Source: Salarias fasciatus (taxonomy: Eukaryota; Chordata; Actinopteri; Blenniiformes; Blenniidae). From it: 64,000 nucleotides of DNA. The notes under the pieces are model-generated. The model had not been told where the DNA came from. It ran no database searches and saw nothing but the letters and a program-made list of their open reading frames with translations. The stretch covers positions 5,368,328-5,432,327 of the forward strand of contig NC_043757.1 of the NCBI RefSeq assembly GCF_902148845.1, in the 5' to 3' direction. Position 1 is the first letter of the stretch. Each line of letters opens with the position of its first letter. Shown here in pieces: positions 49,385 to 60,266 of the stretch. The position numbers and the translations under genes are program-made.

Positions 49385-50132
49385 AACACTGGAGGTGCAG
49401 ACGCTACTCTCCATCACTGCAGAGAAGATTCATTGGGAACAGGACGGCACAATTAGCAATGAAAAAAAACTTCAAATAGTCACCACCGCGCAAAAGGCAA
49501 GAAACAGTGGAGTGATTACAGAAAAATAAAGGATCTCAACCGCAGTGGGATCCAGAGGAAGAACTGGTGAGAGTTTGACACTATGGACTGAATTTCAGAC
49601 CAGAGACCGGCAAGTCAAGCTAGAGAATTCAATTCAATTCAATTCAATTCAATTCAGCTGTATTTATGAAGTGCCAATTACAGCATAGTCGTTTGTAGAC
49701 ACTTTTACAGAACAAACCCAACAGATCCACATGAGCAAACATAAGCAACTGTGGAGAGGAAAAACTATCTTTTAACAGGAAGAAACCTTTGCAGAACCAG
49801 GCTCAGAGGTGGCGACTTTCTGCTATTCCGGGTGAGGGGACAGAAAGAGAAGGAGATAGGACAGACAATTTCTTGTATCGACATACAATTCTTATATAAA
49901 CAGAGGCTACAAGAGGAAACAATCATCAGTGACATGTAGCACTAGAATGAAATTACACTGAAACGAGAGAAAAGAGCAGAACTGGGAGCCGGTTCTGCAT
50001 GGTAGGAGCCCGGGGTTAAGAAAACCGCTTACACCCACTGGGTCCGGGTTACCTCAATCAATCAATGGAGTTTGATTCAGAAGGCTTTCTGGACAGCGCC
50101 GCAACCAAGCTCAAACCTGGTGGAGGGTGATG
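49385..50132 (+). pseudogene. Myb/SANT-like DNA-binding gene remnant, first exon (interrupted by a LINE)
   Basis: The frame VQTLLSITAEKIHWEQDGTI, SNEKKLQIV and, after a shift, KIKDLNRSGIQRKNW follow the Myb/SANT-like domain found in accessory proteins of PIF/Harbinger transposons (typical W..EVRTLLSIWGDEKIQRELDG...KIKDxNxxSGxxRKxW). The frame is split at about 49625 by a LINE 3' fragment and resumes at about 50045 (DSEGFLDSAATKL, VEGDG) before a GTAAGT donor at 50133. Two TGA stops follow the RKNW motif and there is at least one frameshift, so it is dead. Confidence 0.7.
49624..50040 (-). mobile_element. LINE 3' UTR fragment with (TTGAA)n tail
   Basis: AATTC pentamers (49624-49657) followed by GCTGTATTTATGAAGTGCCA, GGAGAGGAAAAACTATCTTT, TAACAGGAAGAAACCTTTGC and AGAACCAGGCTCAGAGGTGG. 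These landmarks are the 3' UTR of a very common teleost LINE, in minus orientation with a TTGAA tail. It is 5'-truncated and splits the SANT reading frame. Confidence 0.8.
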
Positions 50133-50533
50133 GTAAGTTTTAAAACTCTGACCTGAGCTGACAGCCATCACTGTTGCCATGTAATTATCAAAACTGAAAT
50201 ATGTGCTTGTGGTCTTCAATTTGTATCTAAGAAAGAAATTAGCCAGTTAGCTTCAGCAAGTTAGCTTTTGCACTTAGCTGTATATCATATCCCATGTAGG
50301 GCTGTCACAATTATTACAATAATCGTCAATCGCGATTATTTTACATATTCGCGAATATTTTTCATATTCACGATTACCGTGAATTATTTATTTTATCCAC
50401 AAAATTGCATAAAACTCAGAATCTGACGTCATCGCGGTGCGCCAGCAGCAGCCGCCAGCAGCAGCCGCCGCATGCAGCGTCGCAGCCTCGCAGCCTCACT
50501 CGGATGGACGGTTAGCGAGGCTAGGCTAAAAAC

Positions 50534-53062
50534 ATGGAGGGAGAAGAGGTCTTGGTTGCGAAGGCACGTACAAAGGCACCGGTATGGATGCATTTTGGTT
50601 TTATGCCCAACGATAAAGGAGAGCCAAGTGACGTAGAGGAAGCAACGTGTAAAATGTGCTGCAAAAAAGTGGTGGTCAAAAGCGCCAACACGACAAATCT
50701 GAGGCAACATCTCCAGACCCACCATCCACAGCAACACGCCGAACTTGGAAAGACCACACCAGCACAATTACCAGGCGGTGCTACATCAGCTGGTGCGTCC
50801 CGTTAACTGGCTCTTGGCGAATCTTTCGGCCGACGCTGCAAGTATAAACACGACAGTGCAAAATGGCGTACGTTAACAGGCAGTGTAACGCGGTTCATCG
50901 CTAAGGAGATGCAGCCGTTCAGTATTGTAGAAAAACCAGCATTTAAAGAAATGCTGCACACCTTTGATAAACAGTATGACCCACCAGGCAAAACATACAT
51001 CTCCAAGACTGCAGTACCGAGACTGTACAACAACGTGAAGGATGACGTTCTCAAGGAGTTAAGCGAGGTTCAATTTTACTCGCTCACAACTGATATTTGG
51101 TCAAGCTCTAATATGACCCCATACATGAGCCTTACAATCCACTACCTCACAGCTGACTGGACTCTGCAGTCCAGGTGTTTGGAGACAAGATATATCCCAG
51201 ACAACCACACGGCAGATGTTCTTGCAGAATCCCTTCAGTCCGCTTTGGCAGACTGGGCGCTAGATGAGAAGAAAATGTCCTGCATTACCACTGACAATGG
51301 TTCAAATATTAAAGCTGCAGTGAGGAAACTCGGATGGCCGTGGCTGACTTGCTTTGGCCACAACCTCCATTTGGCTGTCCAAAACGCCATGGCAAATGAA
51401 AAGGAGAAAACAAGTCGTGCCTTGGGACAGTGCAGGAGTCTGGTCAACACTTTCAACCTGAGCTGGATAAAGAGGAGAGACCTGAGGAAGGCACAGCATG
51501 AAACCAATCTCCCCGAACGCAGTCTAATTCTGGTAAGCTGTTAATATATTACACATGAAATAAATATGTTTTAACAAACATGATGCACACACTCTATAAA
51601 TACATATAAACATGTAGTGTGCAAATTCTATGTAGAAAGTTTAGAAACATTTTTTTCTCTCTATTAATGTACAGTGCTCAGCATAAATTGGTACACCTCT
51701 TCAGATTTGTCAGAAACCCTTTAGTTCCTTTCAAAATCAACATTTCACCCAAAAGAGTATGTTTCTCAATTTAAGATCAAAATGCAAAAATGAGCAAACT
51801 CCAATCAAAGGGGTGAGAGCAAAGCCAAACTGTAGTAATTATACTTCAATCATCCCACCTTTGTCAAAGCTTTGTACATTTTTCCATTTTTTCATTTAGA
51901 TAATTATTAGTACATTGATTTTAGTAGGGGGTGAACTTATGCTGGGCACTGTATATAAATTATAGAGTCTAGACAGAGGAAAGTAATGATTCTACATAAA
52001 CTATTTGTGAACACTATTTAGATCGTACTTTCATTTGGAATCTGGACTTGAGCTGTCATTTATCTATAAGTGCTGTACATATAGTATTTGAATTAATGTT
52101 GGGTTATTATTAACCTGTAATGTGTTGGTATAATGAACAAATGTCTAAACAATCCTATCTTTCCTGCCAGGATGTCGCTACACGATGGGGTACCACGCAA
52201 AAAATGGTCGAGACGGTGCTACAGCAGCTCCCTGCCATGTGCTGATCGATGACAGAAAGCATGGACACCTCAACCCGACCTGGCAGGATGTTGCTGTCTT
52301 GGAATCCATCAACGCAGCACTGAAACCGGTGGCTGATTTTACTGATGTCTTATCAGGGGAAAAGTATGTGACCGTGTCCTCTGCGAAACCTGTGCTGGAA
52401 CTTCTAAAAGAAGAACTGTTAGCCCCAGACCCAGATGAGAGCACACTCACAACAAACATCAAGAAAAAAATGTGTAATGTCCTTGATGAAAAGTACAGTG
52501 CACTTCCACTTCAAGAGCTTCTGAAAAAGGCCACATTCCTCGACCCTCGGTATAAGGAGACCAGCACTGGGGATGATGGTACAACAAGGGGCGAGATTCT
52601 AAGGGAGATCATTGACATGAGCGAGCCAGATGAAGGAGGCAACAGCAGCAGCAGTGATGGAGGCAAAGATGGAAACAAGGATGATGATGTGGTACCTTCA
52701 CCTCCTCCCGCCAAGAAGGAGCGACTGTGTGACCTCCTTCAGAACAGAAGAGTCCAAATGGCTACCGTGGCTGTACCAAAAAGAGTTCAGGCTGAAACTG
52801 AACTAAAACGGTACCTGCTGCAAGAAGAGTTACAGCCTCCCTCATCTGATCCTCTGATATGGTGACGTGACAACCAAAAAAAGTTCCCTTTGATGACCAA
52901 GTTAGCAAAGAAGTACATGTGCATTTGTGCGACTTCCACTCCCTCTGAAAGGGTGTTTAGTACAGCTGGAAACCTTGTGTCCCAAGAAAGATGCTGCCTC
53001 AAGCCAAATAAGGTCAATATGTTAGTTTTCCTTGCCAGAAATCTACCTTGCCAGGAGGAGTG
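50534..53062 (+). pseudogene. hAT transposase (BED zinc finger, RNase H-like, dimerisation domain), inactivated
   Basis: The BED finger lies at 50534-50760 (VWMHFGF, CKMCCKKV, LRQHLQTHH: C-x2-C...H-x4-H). The frame continues past a single TAA at 50804 into GESFGRRCKYKHDSAKW and VTRFIAKEMQPFSIVEK, the RNase H-like core (SLTTDIWSS, ITTDNGSNIKAAV, CFGHNLHLAVQ). A GT-AG intron at 51533-52170 splits LIL/DVATRWGTT. A frameshift near 52240 precedes DDRKHGHLNPTWQDVAVLES, and TGG-TGA at 52863 breaks the IWW motif before the C-terminal dimerisation domain ([24 protein letters not shown]-like). Two stops and one frameshift make it non-functional; nearest relatives are ZBED1/ZBED4-like transposases. Confidence 0.92.
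51672..51951. mobile_element. Tc1/mariner-type MITE with TA target duplication, nested in the hAT intron
   Basis: Ends CAGTGCTCAGCATAA and TTATGCTGGGCACTG are 15-bp inverted repeats with one mismatch. TA precedes and follows (51670-51671, 51952-51953). The 280-bp body has no coding capacity. It lies between the transposase splice sites, so it could be tolerated. Confidence 0.93.
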
Positions 53063-54043
53063 AAAACCTTGATAGGGTGCAGATGTGATAAATCACAGGA
53101 ATATGTTTTAGTACAGGCCAATGTGTTTCTTTGTTACTTACTTTATATTTTTGGGGAGTGGTGGGGCACCTGGCTGTCACTTCTTTTTCTTTTTAATAGC
53201 ACGCAGCTATTCATACTGTAGCTGAAAAAAAATATTTAAGTTGTTGATTTAAGTTATTTTTATTTGTCATTTCAAACTGTGAAATCCAAAGAGTCTAAGA
53301 GACCTGTGCTGTTTACATTTTAAAGTGCCAGAAAGTTGAAAACATATTGTTTACTCTGTTTTTGAAAACAGTCAAAAAAGACTGTATGTTCACTTGCCCC
53401 CCCCCCTCCAGCTTGTTTTTCCAAAAAGGCAAAAGACACATTGTTGCCTCCGTTGTTCTGTTCAGTTTGTTTACTTTTGTACTGTGTGCTGATTCAGTCT
53501 GAAGGCTGGTTGGTTGGGGTTTCTTGATTGGTTTCCTGTGCCTCTATGTTGATGGGAATTTATTCATTAGGAAAGTCAAAGTTACTTTTTGTGTGACCAC
53601 TGACCTGTGCACTTTGTTCATTGACTAAGAAGTCAAAGAAAGTTTTCATCTGACCTGTACAATACTTTCCAACAGTTTTAGTCTAAAAGGCAGACGTAAT
53701 GTATGTATGCTTCAATGCTTGCCCTGATGCAGCAGACTGGTTACAATAAAACGTCTTAAGGAATGGAGAAGTTACTATTGTCTTTATTTTGTGATGTTCT
53801 GAGCATTAATTGCTCTTATTCTTTAAAGTGTACAGTACATCATAGAATGTGTTCTATTAAAGCTAATTATAATATAATAGTAGAATATGAAGAAGAAGAA
53901 GAAGAAAAGACAATATAATCGTCATTCGCAATTATTTGTCTGACAATTAATCGTCTCCAAAAAATCCTAATCGTGACAGCCCTAATCCCATGTTGCATTA
54001 TGCATATTGTCTGAATATGTGAACATTTGTAGCATCTCTGTAG

Positions 54044-54922
54044 GAGGACATGTGTCACTTTAGGGCAAGGAGTCCACCTCCTCTGGGCCCGGTGATGCTG
54101 AAGGGAGGTGCAGCACCATCAGCAGCCACACCGTCTCACCCATACAGCCACACCACCTCCAGCAGGACTGTCCTGCTGTGTTCTCAGCACACAGCAGCAC
54201 TGAGGTAAGCATCGGCCTTGTTCATGCTGTAGATTTTGCAATAAACCATTCAGCGTGTGGACTGGTATTCTATCAAATGACAGCACAGACATACATTCAC
54301 TGTCTGTGAATGTATGCTTCCACTGCTAGTCCAACTGGATATTGACATGAATATCTACTAAAGTACACAATGGATGCAGAGTACTGAAATAAATAATTGC
54401 TGCTATTTTAGCAGCTCCAGTTTGCTCTGGCAAACGGTGGATGTTTATGCTGAACAGCTCTCTCTCGTTCCCGGTGTCACAGTGAACACAAACTGTTGAA
54501 GCAAGAAAAACGTCTGGAGAAATGACAGCAGATATTATTGAATCCATTACAGAAGTGCAGAGCAGTCCGTTGATAGGCTTCACTCTGTAATTATAGCCTG
54601 GGAATAACGTCCCACATGTCCTGTAACGTCTGAGAACGTCACAACCACCTGCCACCACGGTATCTTATGGGTGAATGCAGTGTATGAGTGGCAGTGCCTT
54701 GCTTAACTGCTCTCTACCCCCCTTTACTTTTTAGCCAGGAAGAGGCTAGAGCACCAACCACACTTGACGGTCCTCCTGACAGAAATCCAGGCTTCAGGTG
54801 AGCTGGAGGCACGACTGTGCAGGGAGCTGCAACGCGAGCAGCGTGACGAACGGCACGCCCATCAGGAGGTGTGGCGTCTGCACCAGCAGTTCCTTGAAGG
54901 CGAAGCAGGTCAGCAAGGCTGA
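54044..54922 (+). pseudogene. downstream exons of the SANT-type transposon gene
   Basis: 54044-54204 (after CTCTGTAG, before GTAAGC) gives SPPPLGPVMLKGGAAPSAAT and SHPYSHTTSSRT. 54735-54922 (after TTTTTAG) gives EIQASGELEARLCRELQREQ and RDERHAHQEVWRLHQQF, a charged helical C-terminus typical of these accessory proteins, ending TGA. 54210-54730 between them is the presumed intron. Phases do not chain cleanly, in line with decay. Confidence 0.55.
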
Positions 54923-55454
54923 ATGAGGCTGATTTGGCCTCCCAGCAAGCGTAGCAGAGCCAGGCCGAGATATTCCTGCAGAGTGTTTCTTTGCTGGTCC
55001 TCCAGACCCTGAGAATCCAGCGTTACACAGGACAAACTGAACAGCTGGTGGTGTTGATGTCCTTTCCATTTAATGCTGTTTTCACACCCCGTATGTGTCT
55101 GTATTTACTGGTTCTTGCTCGACACAACTACTTCAAACACAGCAATATTTTCGCATTTGATATTTCATTCTAATTAGTGGTGCAAGAAATGCAATTTTTT
55201 TTCTTTGAAATTGTACATGTGATCATCTGAATCATGAACTTCAATTCACATAAATTTGCACTGTGACACTTCATTGATAACAGGGTCATTCATAAAAACT
55301 ACACACTTGTGTCTGACTGCTAATGAGGAGTGAAAGGTGAAAAAGCCATGTCAGTGTCATTTACATGTCGGAAGAAGTCAACGCTTTAACCGACCCAACC
55401 CGACCTGACCTGTACCAGCATGCACGGTGGAAATGCTGCTTTAGTGCCGTTTCA

Positions 55455-56160
55455 GGTCCAAATACAGTAGCATGGTTGCACCTTTAGTTGTGTAGTTGAA
55501 GGACAAAAAAAGGAGGCATTGATTTTTCCATCTTCTTCTTACTCAAGAAAGTGAATGAAGTCATTTTCTGATAAGAGAGAGAGGAGTTGGCGCAACCTCT
55601 CTGTTCACACGCGCTCATCTGTCCTGGTATGTTGCATAACACTGCTAAGTAAAGCTGTATCCATGTTGTGATGATGCAAATAAAATACACCACCAGCAGT
55701 TAAAATCCTGCTATAGAGTGGATAAAGCGTTTAGATACTCACCAGCGCTCTCTGCTCAGTTGGTGCGTTCAGCAGATAAATGCCAGTTTCAGGATCTGCT
55801 TGTAAAGCAGATTCACTCTGAGCCAGTCTACCAATGAGATACAGTTTGATTTATGGGCATGTTAAAACATGGGTGTTGTTCAGCAAGATAGAATCTTATT
55901 TCGCATCACAGGGATTAGTAGAACTTGTTTTATGTCAACATGCATTTATGTAACGTGCCAGAGACAATGGAATGTCCTTCCTTTTATTAAATTTGCAACA
56001 GTTTTTATATTTTCTGCATCATAGATCAAATCTTTAAAAGCCTGTAAAGTCAAACTTTGCACATGTTTTCATGCTTTGTTAAATTGATGGCTGGGGAGGT
56101 GAAGGTGTCTGGAACATTGACTGAGTCAAGTTTCTGAAGTTAAATAGCTCGATGGAAAGA
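55455..56160 (-). other. unit B upstream region with non-coding first exon
   Basis: Collinear with 45700-46430 of unit A (GATAAGAG..GAG, CATCTGTCCTGGTAT, CACCAGCAGT, the donor at 55742, AGATACAGTTTGATTT, GTCAAACTTTGCACATGTTT). GCGCTG|GTGAGT at 55743/55742 on the minus strand is the counterpart of the unit A donor at 46008. The promoter should lie just beyond, to the right. Confidence 0.65.
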
Positions 56161-56194
56161 AAACTTCAGACATAAGTAGGACAGTGAACCTGTG

Positions 56195-56290
56195 TTACTG
56201 AAAGCTGCCGAGGAGCAGAGAGTCAGCTGGAAGCAGGGTGAGGAGGAAAACAATGTGGAGTTTCCAGACCTTCAGGAACCTGTGATTGTG
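56195..56290 (-). pseudogene. fragment of a third HCAR-like GPCR copy
   Basis: The minus strand reads FLKVWKLHIVFLLTLLPADS followed by LLLGSFQ, matching FRLKVWKTHVFFLFNLLLADFLLLASVPF (loop 1 to TM2) of copies A and B. It is about 30 residues long with no flanking helices. It lies directly after unit B, suggesting an array once of at least three genes. Confidence 0.6.
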
Positions 56291-56499
56291 TGTAAATGTC
56301 AGGATTAAACTCTGTGGCTTTGTAGGAACATGTTGATAATTACAGGTGAGCATATCCAGACCTAAATGAAACAGAACTTTTATTTTGCAGGTCAATCGGT
56401 GGAACAGTTCATGATCAATTTTGAAGCCGTTGGGACAAAGATCCACACCTCCAAGTCTGCGAGTTCTCATGAAGAAAAGGAGGGAATGCACTCCCCAGG

Positions 56500-58081
56500 G
56501 GTGGAGAACTTTCCAAAGATGGATTAGTTTAACTATCTCTGGCTGATATTCTGGAGTAATGAAAGACTGTGTGGTTGGGGTTTGTGGCTGTGAGACTGTT
56601 TGTTAACTTTCTTCATGCACAACAATGCATCGTGCACAACATCGTCCCGGCTCTCCACCGCCCGACCTCACTGAGCCTGATAGCTTCACGGTCACTGACT
56701 CCCTTTCCTGACCCGAAGGTGTGTTTGCTAGAATCACTGGACTCTGATCTGGAGGGCCGCCACTCATTTAACTGTTTTATTAGCGCAGGCACAGAACAAA
56801 CACCACATCAGGACCCACATCTGCTGCCGGGGATGCTTTATGGTCCCGTTACTGCTGCCTGTGTGTGAAACTGTACTCTCAACACTCCACGTTACACACT
56901 CTTCACTTCCTGATTTCTATTATTAGACATGGTGGCAGTTATTATAACAGTATAAATTGCTTGAACGTTGTCCAAGTCAATAAACTGAATAAGTCAGCAG
57001 GTATGGAGTCAACGTACAAAGCCTGAATGAATGTATCTCAAGAAAATTCTTGAAAAAAAAATGCTGAGCAAAATATTTTAATGAAAGATTCACCTAAAAT
57101 CAAACTTATAGATATGCACTATAGTATGTATGAATCAAATGGCTGTTTTGGTAATATTAGTCCAAATCATGACTCCCCGGTGGCTCGTTCCAGTGCGTAA
57201 AAACTAAATCCTGCTTGTTAGCAATTAGCAAGAAACAGAATCAGATCCTGAATATTCATTCACCTCTGGCCGTAGAGTCAGATTTGCTGATTCTAGATGT
57301 ATTCAGAACAAAATACTAATAATTACCTTCAATTTTAAATGCTTACATCGACAAGGAAATATATTTATTTAGTACAGATTTTCTTTGTGAATGAACCACA
57401 ACGTTGAACAGTTGCTGACTTTACAAAGGATGTTTCTTCAGAAATTCAGAAAAGGTACAGTAGCTTTGGTTCAAGACTAATAAAGAAAAGAAACTCATGA
57501 CAAAAATCAGCCTGCAGTTTTATCTATGTGTTGCGTTGTGAGCATGCATGCAACATGATAAATATCAGACTGAAAAAAATAAAGAAGATTAAAAAATGCA
57601 TACCAACAACACTCTCACAGAAATTCAAAAGAACTGTAGGAACAAACTAGAAGCAACTTATCTGCAACATCTTATTAAAATTAGATGAATGAAATGGTGA
57701 AGACATGTGAGAAGTCTCATGTAATGTCAGTCATTACAATCCTCAGCAAGCATCTTAAGATGTGAATGTTGCATCGCGTTAACAACAAAAATCACAATAA
57801 CTCAGTCCAATGGGAAACATATGTAACAAAAATATTGTGTATGCATTCTTTGAGATGAAAATCAAGTTTGATTGCTGACTTTATTCAGAGTTCTCAAAAA
57901 ACACTGGCATGCAGCAAATAGCAGCACTAAGGTGTCAAATTACAACTTCTTGATGACACACGTTCTTGAACATGAACCCTCCTGCAGGTGATCGACCGAC
58001 AGAGAGCTGCTTCTGTCACACAGAGGATGAACTCCAGAGCTACTAAAGGGATCCGTATCCGCCTCCAGTGTGTCCATTCAT

Positions 58082-58082
<1 letters not shown>
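56500..58082. other. gene-free, AT-rich stretch
   Basis: No exon, RNA gene or clear element ends recognised. Confidence 0.45.

Positions 58083-58114
<32 letters not shown>
58083..58114. repeat. (TG)n microsatellite, left of a MITE
   Basis: TG tract that resumes on the other side of the MITE at 58393, so both probably derive from one original array. Confidence 0.95.
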
Positions 58115-58116
<2 letters not shown>

Positions 58117-58389
58117 CTCGTATTTCTATCCTTGTTGGGGCCAAATGTCCCCACAAGGATAGCAAAACGTGGAACGACGTGCCTTGTGGGGACCTTTTTC
58201 CGGTCCTAAGTAGGAGAAACAGTGTTTTCTTGACCATGTTGTTGTTACTGAAAAAAGTAAAAGTGCAAAAACATTTCTTTAGGGTTAGGCTTTGTTGTGG
58301 TGTGGGTTAGGGTTAGGGTAAGGGTCAGGGTTAGGGGCTAGACATGAATGGGAGTCAATGGACGGTCCCCACAAGGATAGAAATACAAG

Positions 58390-58392
<3 letters not shown>
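58115..58392. mobile_element. MITE inserted in a TG microsatellite
   Basis: The ends TCTCGTATTTCTATCCTTGT and reverse complement TCTTGTATTTCTATCCTTGT are near-perfect terminal inverted repeats. Internal CCCCACAAGGATAG words and a GGTTAGGGTTAGGG stretch (58307-58336) are features of a well-known fish MITE that sits in TG arrays. The TTAGGG units belong to the element and are not telomeric. Confidence 0.85.
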
Positions 58393-58439
<47 letters not shown>

Positions 58440-58444
58440 TGTGT
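58393..58444. repeat. (TG)n microsatellite, right of a MITE
   Basis: TG tract with one TA interruption. Confidence 0.95.
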
Positions 58445-58638
58445 TTGACCGGTTTCTCTGACAGTGTCTCGCTGATAACCCCCTCATGACCCCGATCATA
58501 ACTCTGGTACAGTGTCACTTCTGTGTGACACACACTGCCAGGTGCTCGTCAATACGCTTATCTGCTAACTTTAACTGTATGTATGAAAGGAAGCATTCAT
58601 GCGGCTGCTGTGTGATCAATACTGCGGTTGGCACCACC

Positions 58639-58641
<3 letters not shown>

Positions 58642-58679
<38 letters not shown>
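58642..58679. repeat. (CA)n microsatellite
   Basis: Pure CA tract. Confidence 0.97.
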
Positions 58680-58683
<4 letters not shown>

Positions 58684-58802
58684 GGATGCTACCTCAGGTG
58701 GTCCGGGCTCGTTTCCTGGGTTTCTCACTCAGGTCACAGCCTCAGTCTGTGACGGAGACCTCTCACTCTGATAACATGGAGCAGCTTAATGTTTAGCCCG
58801 GG

Positions 58803-58805
<3 letters not shown>

Positions 58806-58840
<35 letters not shown>

Positions 58841-58851
58841 ACACACACACA
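58806..58851. repeat. (CA)n microsatellite
   Basis: CA tract with one TA interruption. Confidence 0.97.
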
Positions 58852-60266
58852 GGGAAGCAGAGGGATTACAAAGGCACAAGGATCCATGTGCTGGCCGAGG
58901 ATGGAGGCGAGGGAGCGATCTGTGAGGACGACACGAGGTCATGATGGCCGAGGTGAGACTTCCAATGATTACCTCCTTTGTTTCGTCTAAAAACCCGACA
59001 GAGGGACACAGTTCTAACTTCATCCAGGCTCGATGGCTTTTACTTCCATCACATCCTTATGTTAGTTAAGTAAAAGAAGTGATGGAGTTGAGAAGAACAC
59101 CAATGCCAATGCTTTGCTGTTTTTTGTTTGTTTTTGCTCAAGTAGAAACTTCAGAGCTGAATCTTTGCTGCGTTTGTAGATGACACAGTTTGTAGCGGAG
59201 AAAGAAAACCTGTTGAAGATTTCCTGAGCCTTTAATGCGCTGAGCAGGGCTATTAGCTGTTAATCCATATTAGAGAGTAGCTACACACTGCTGTGTGTGC
59301 CGCAGTTGAAGGCTGAAGCAGGAGGATGATGGACAAACACACACACAGATATGTAGAATAACTAACCATTTTTGGACAAGAATGATATAAAATGTACTGA
59401 TAAATTTAAAGGCTCTAATGCAGGAGCATCAAAGTCTTCTCAATACGGGACCACATGATGGGTTGAATCAGTAAAAATGCACAGTAATCCTCAAATAATA
59501 AGAATTTCTCTTTACTTTGGAGCAGAGAAGTATTGATACCTTCTGAAAATGTTTCAAGGACATTTTAAAAAATTAGCCCTTTTTTTAATTGTATCTAAAA
59601 TCCTCATTACCATAATGTTTCATCTTCAGAATTTTACAAAGCTTATCAAACTACTTCACAATTTACCTCTTTAATTTACAATTTAGCTCTAATGCTAAAT
59701 TGATTCGATCGGAAAAATATCTCGCTTCAATTGACTGTTCAAATGTGGGTCTTGGGCTACGGTGACTTGGTCTCTTTTCTGTTTTTTCGAATAAATTCTT
59801 CCCAATTGAGAGAATAGGCTGTCCTGTTGACGTGAACGCTGAAAAAAGAAAGCAGATCGATGAGCAGATTAATGCTAACTTAGAAATGTGCAAAAAAATG
59901 AGACACCCACAGCATCTTCAGCTCTGTCAACAAATCAGGATCAGGCGTGATCATTAACAGATCAAATCGAAACTAAACTTATAATGCTCCCTTGCAGTTC
60001 GTTAATATTTGTTCCTCCAAACACTCTTTCTCAAATAACCCAAACTCTCAGGCCAGACTTCTTTGTGTTTTCCCAGAATACCTGATGTTATTGATATTGG
60101 CTGTTCTGATCCGGAGAAATTAAAAAGCAGAAATTAATCTTCTTGCGTTCTTTTTTAGACTCTTGACTGTTGTGACAACAGTTTAAACCTGCCTTTGTTG
60201 ATTTCCTCATGAAAATTAAAAATTCTAAAATGATTACATGGAGAGAAGACTTTCCCCAACACCTAG
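58852..60266. other. gene-free stretch upstream of the tmem229-like gene
   Basis: Probably intron or 5' flank of the tmem229-like gene. No further exon recognised. Confidence 0.4.

Larger units (their letters stand above)
50297..53984 (+). mobile_element. hAT (Ac-type) DNA transposon, 3688 bp, complete ends
   Basis: The terminal repeats TAGGGCTGTCAC and GTGACAGCCCTA are exact reverse complements. The 8-bp target duplication ATCCCATG flanks both sides (50289-50296 and 53985-53992). Subterminal ATAATCGTCAATCGCGATTA and AATTATTTGTCTGACAATTA extend the inverted similarity. It encodes a BED-finger transposase (next entry) interrupted by few lesions, with an intron carrying a smaller MITE. Perfect duplication and modest decay mean a fairly recent insertion. 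Confidence 0.97.
49183..55449. mobile_element. Harbinger-like DNA transposon carrying a SANT/Myb-type gene, host of further insertions
   Basis: Comparison with GPCR unit A shows that flanks at about 49160 and 55455 were once adjacent (GTTAGTT and CTTTAGGTTC in unit A). The ends are imperfect inverted repeats: GTACAGGTCGGGTCAGGTCT, GTTTCCACTGAACATGGTAC on the left, and in reverse complement GCATTTCCACCGTGC, TGGTACAGGTCAGGTCGGGT on the right. TTTCA-like words flank both. Inside is a decayed Myb/SANT gene. No DDE transposase was found, so this is a defective copy. Removing the inserted LINE and hAT leaves about 2.2 kb. The superfamily is inferred from the SANT-type gene and end style. Confidence 0.75.

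Noticed and set aside
58284-58340. TTAGGG repeats as interstitial telomere or chromosome end
   Set aside because: Only a few imperfect units, inside a recognised MITE with intact ends.
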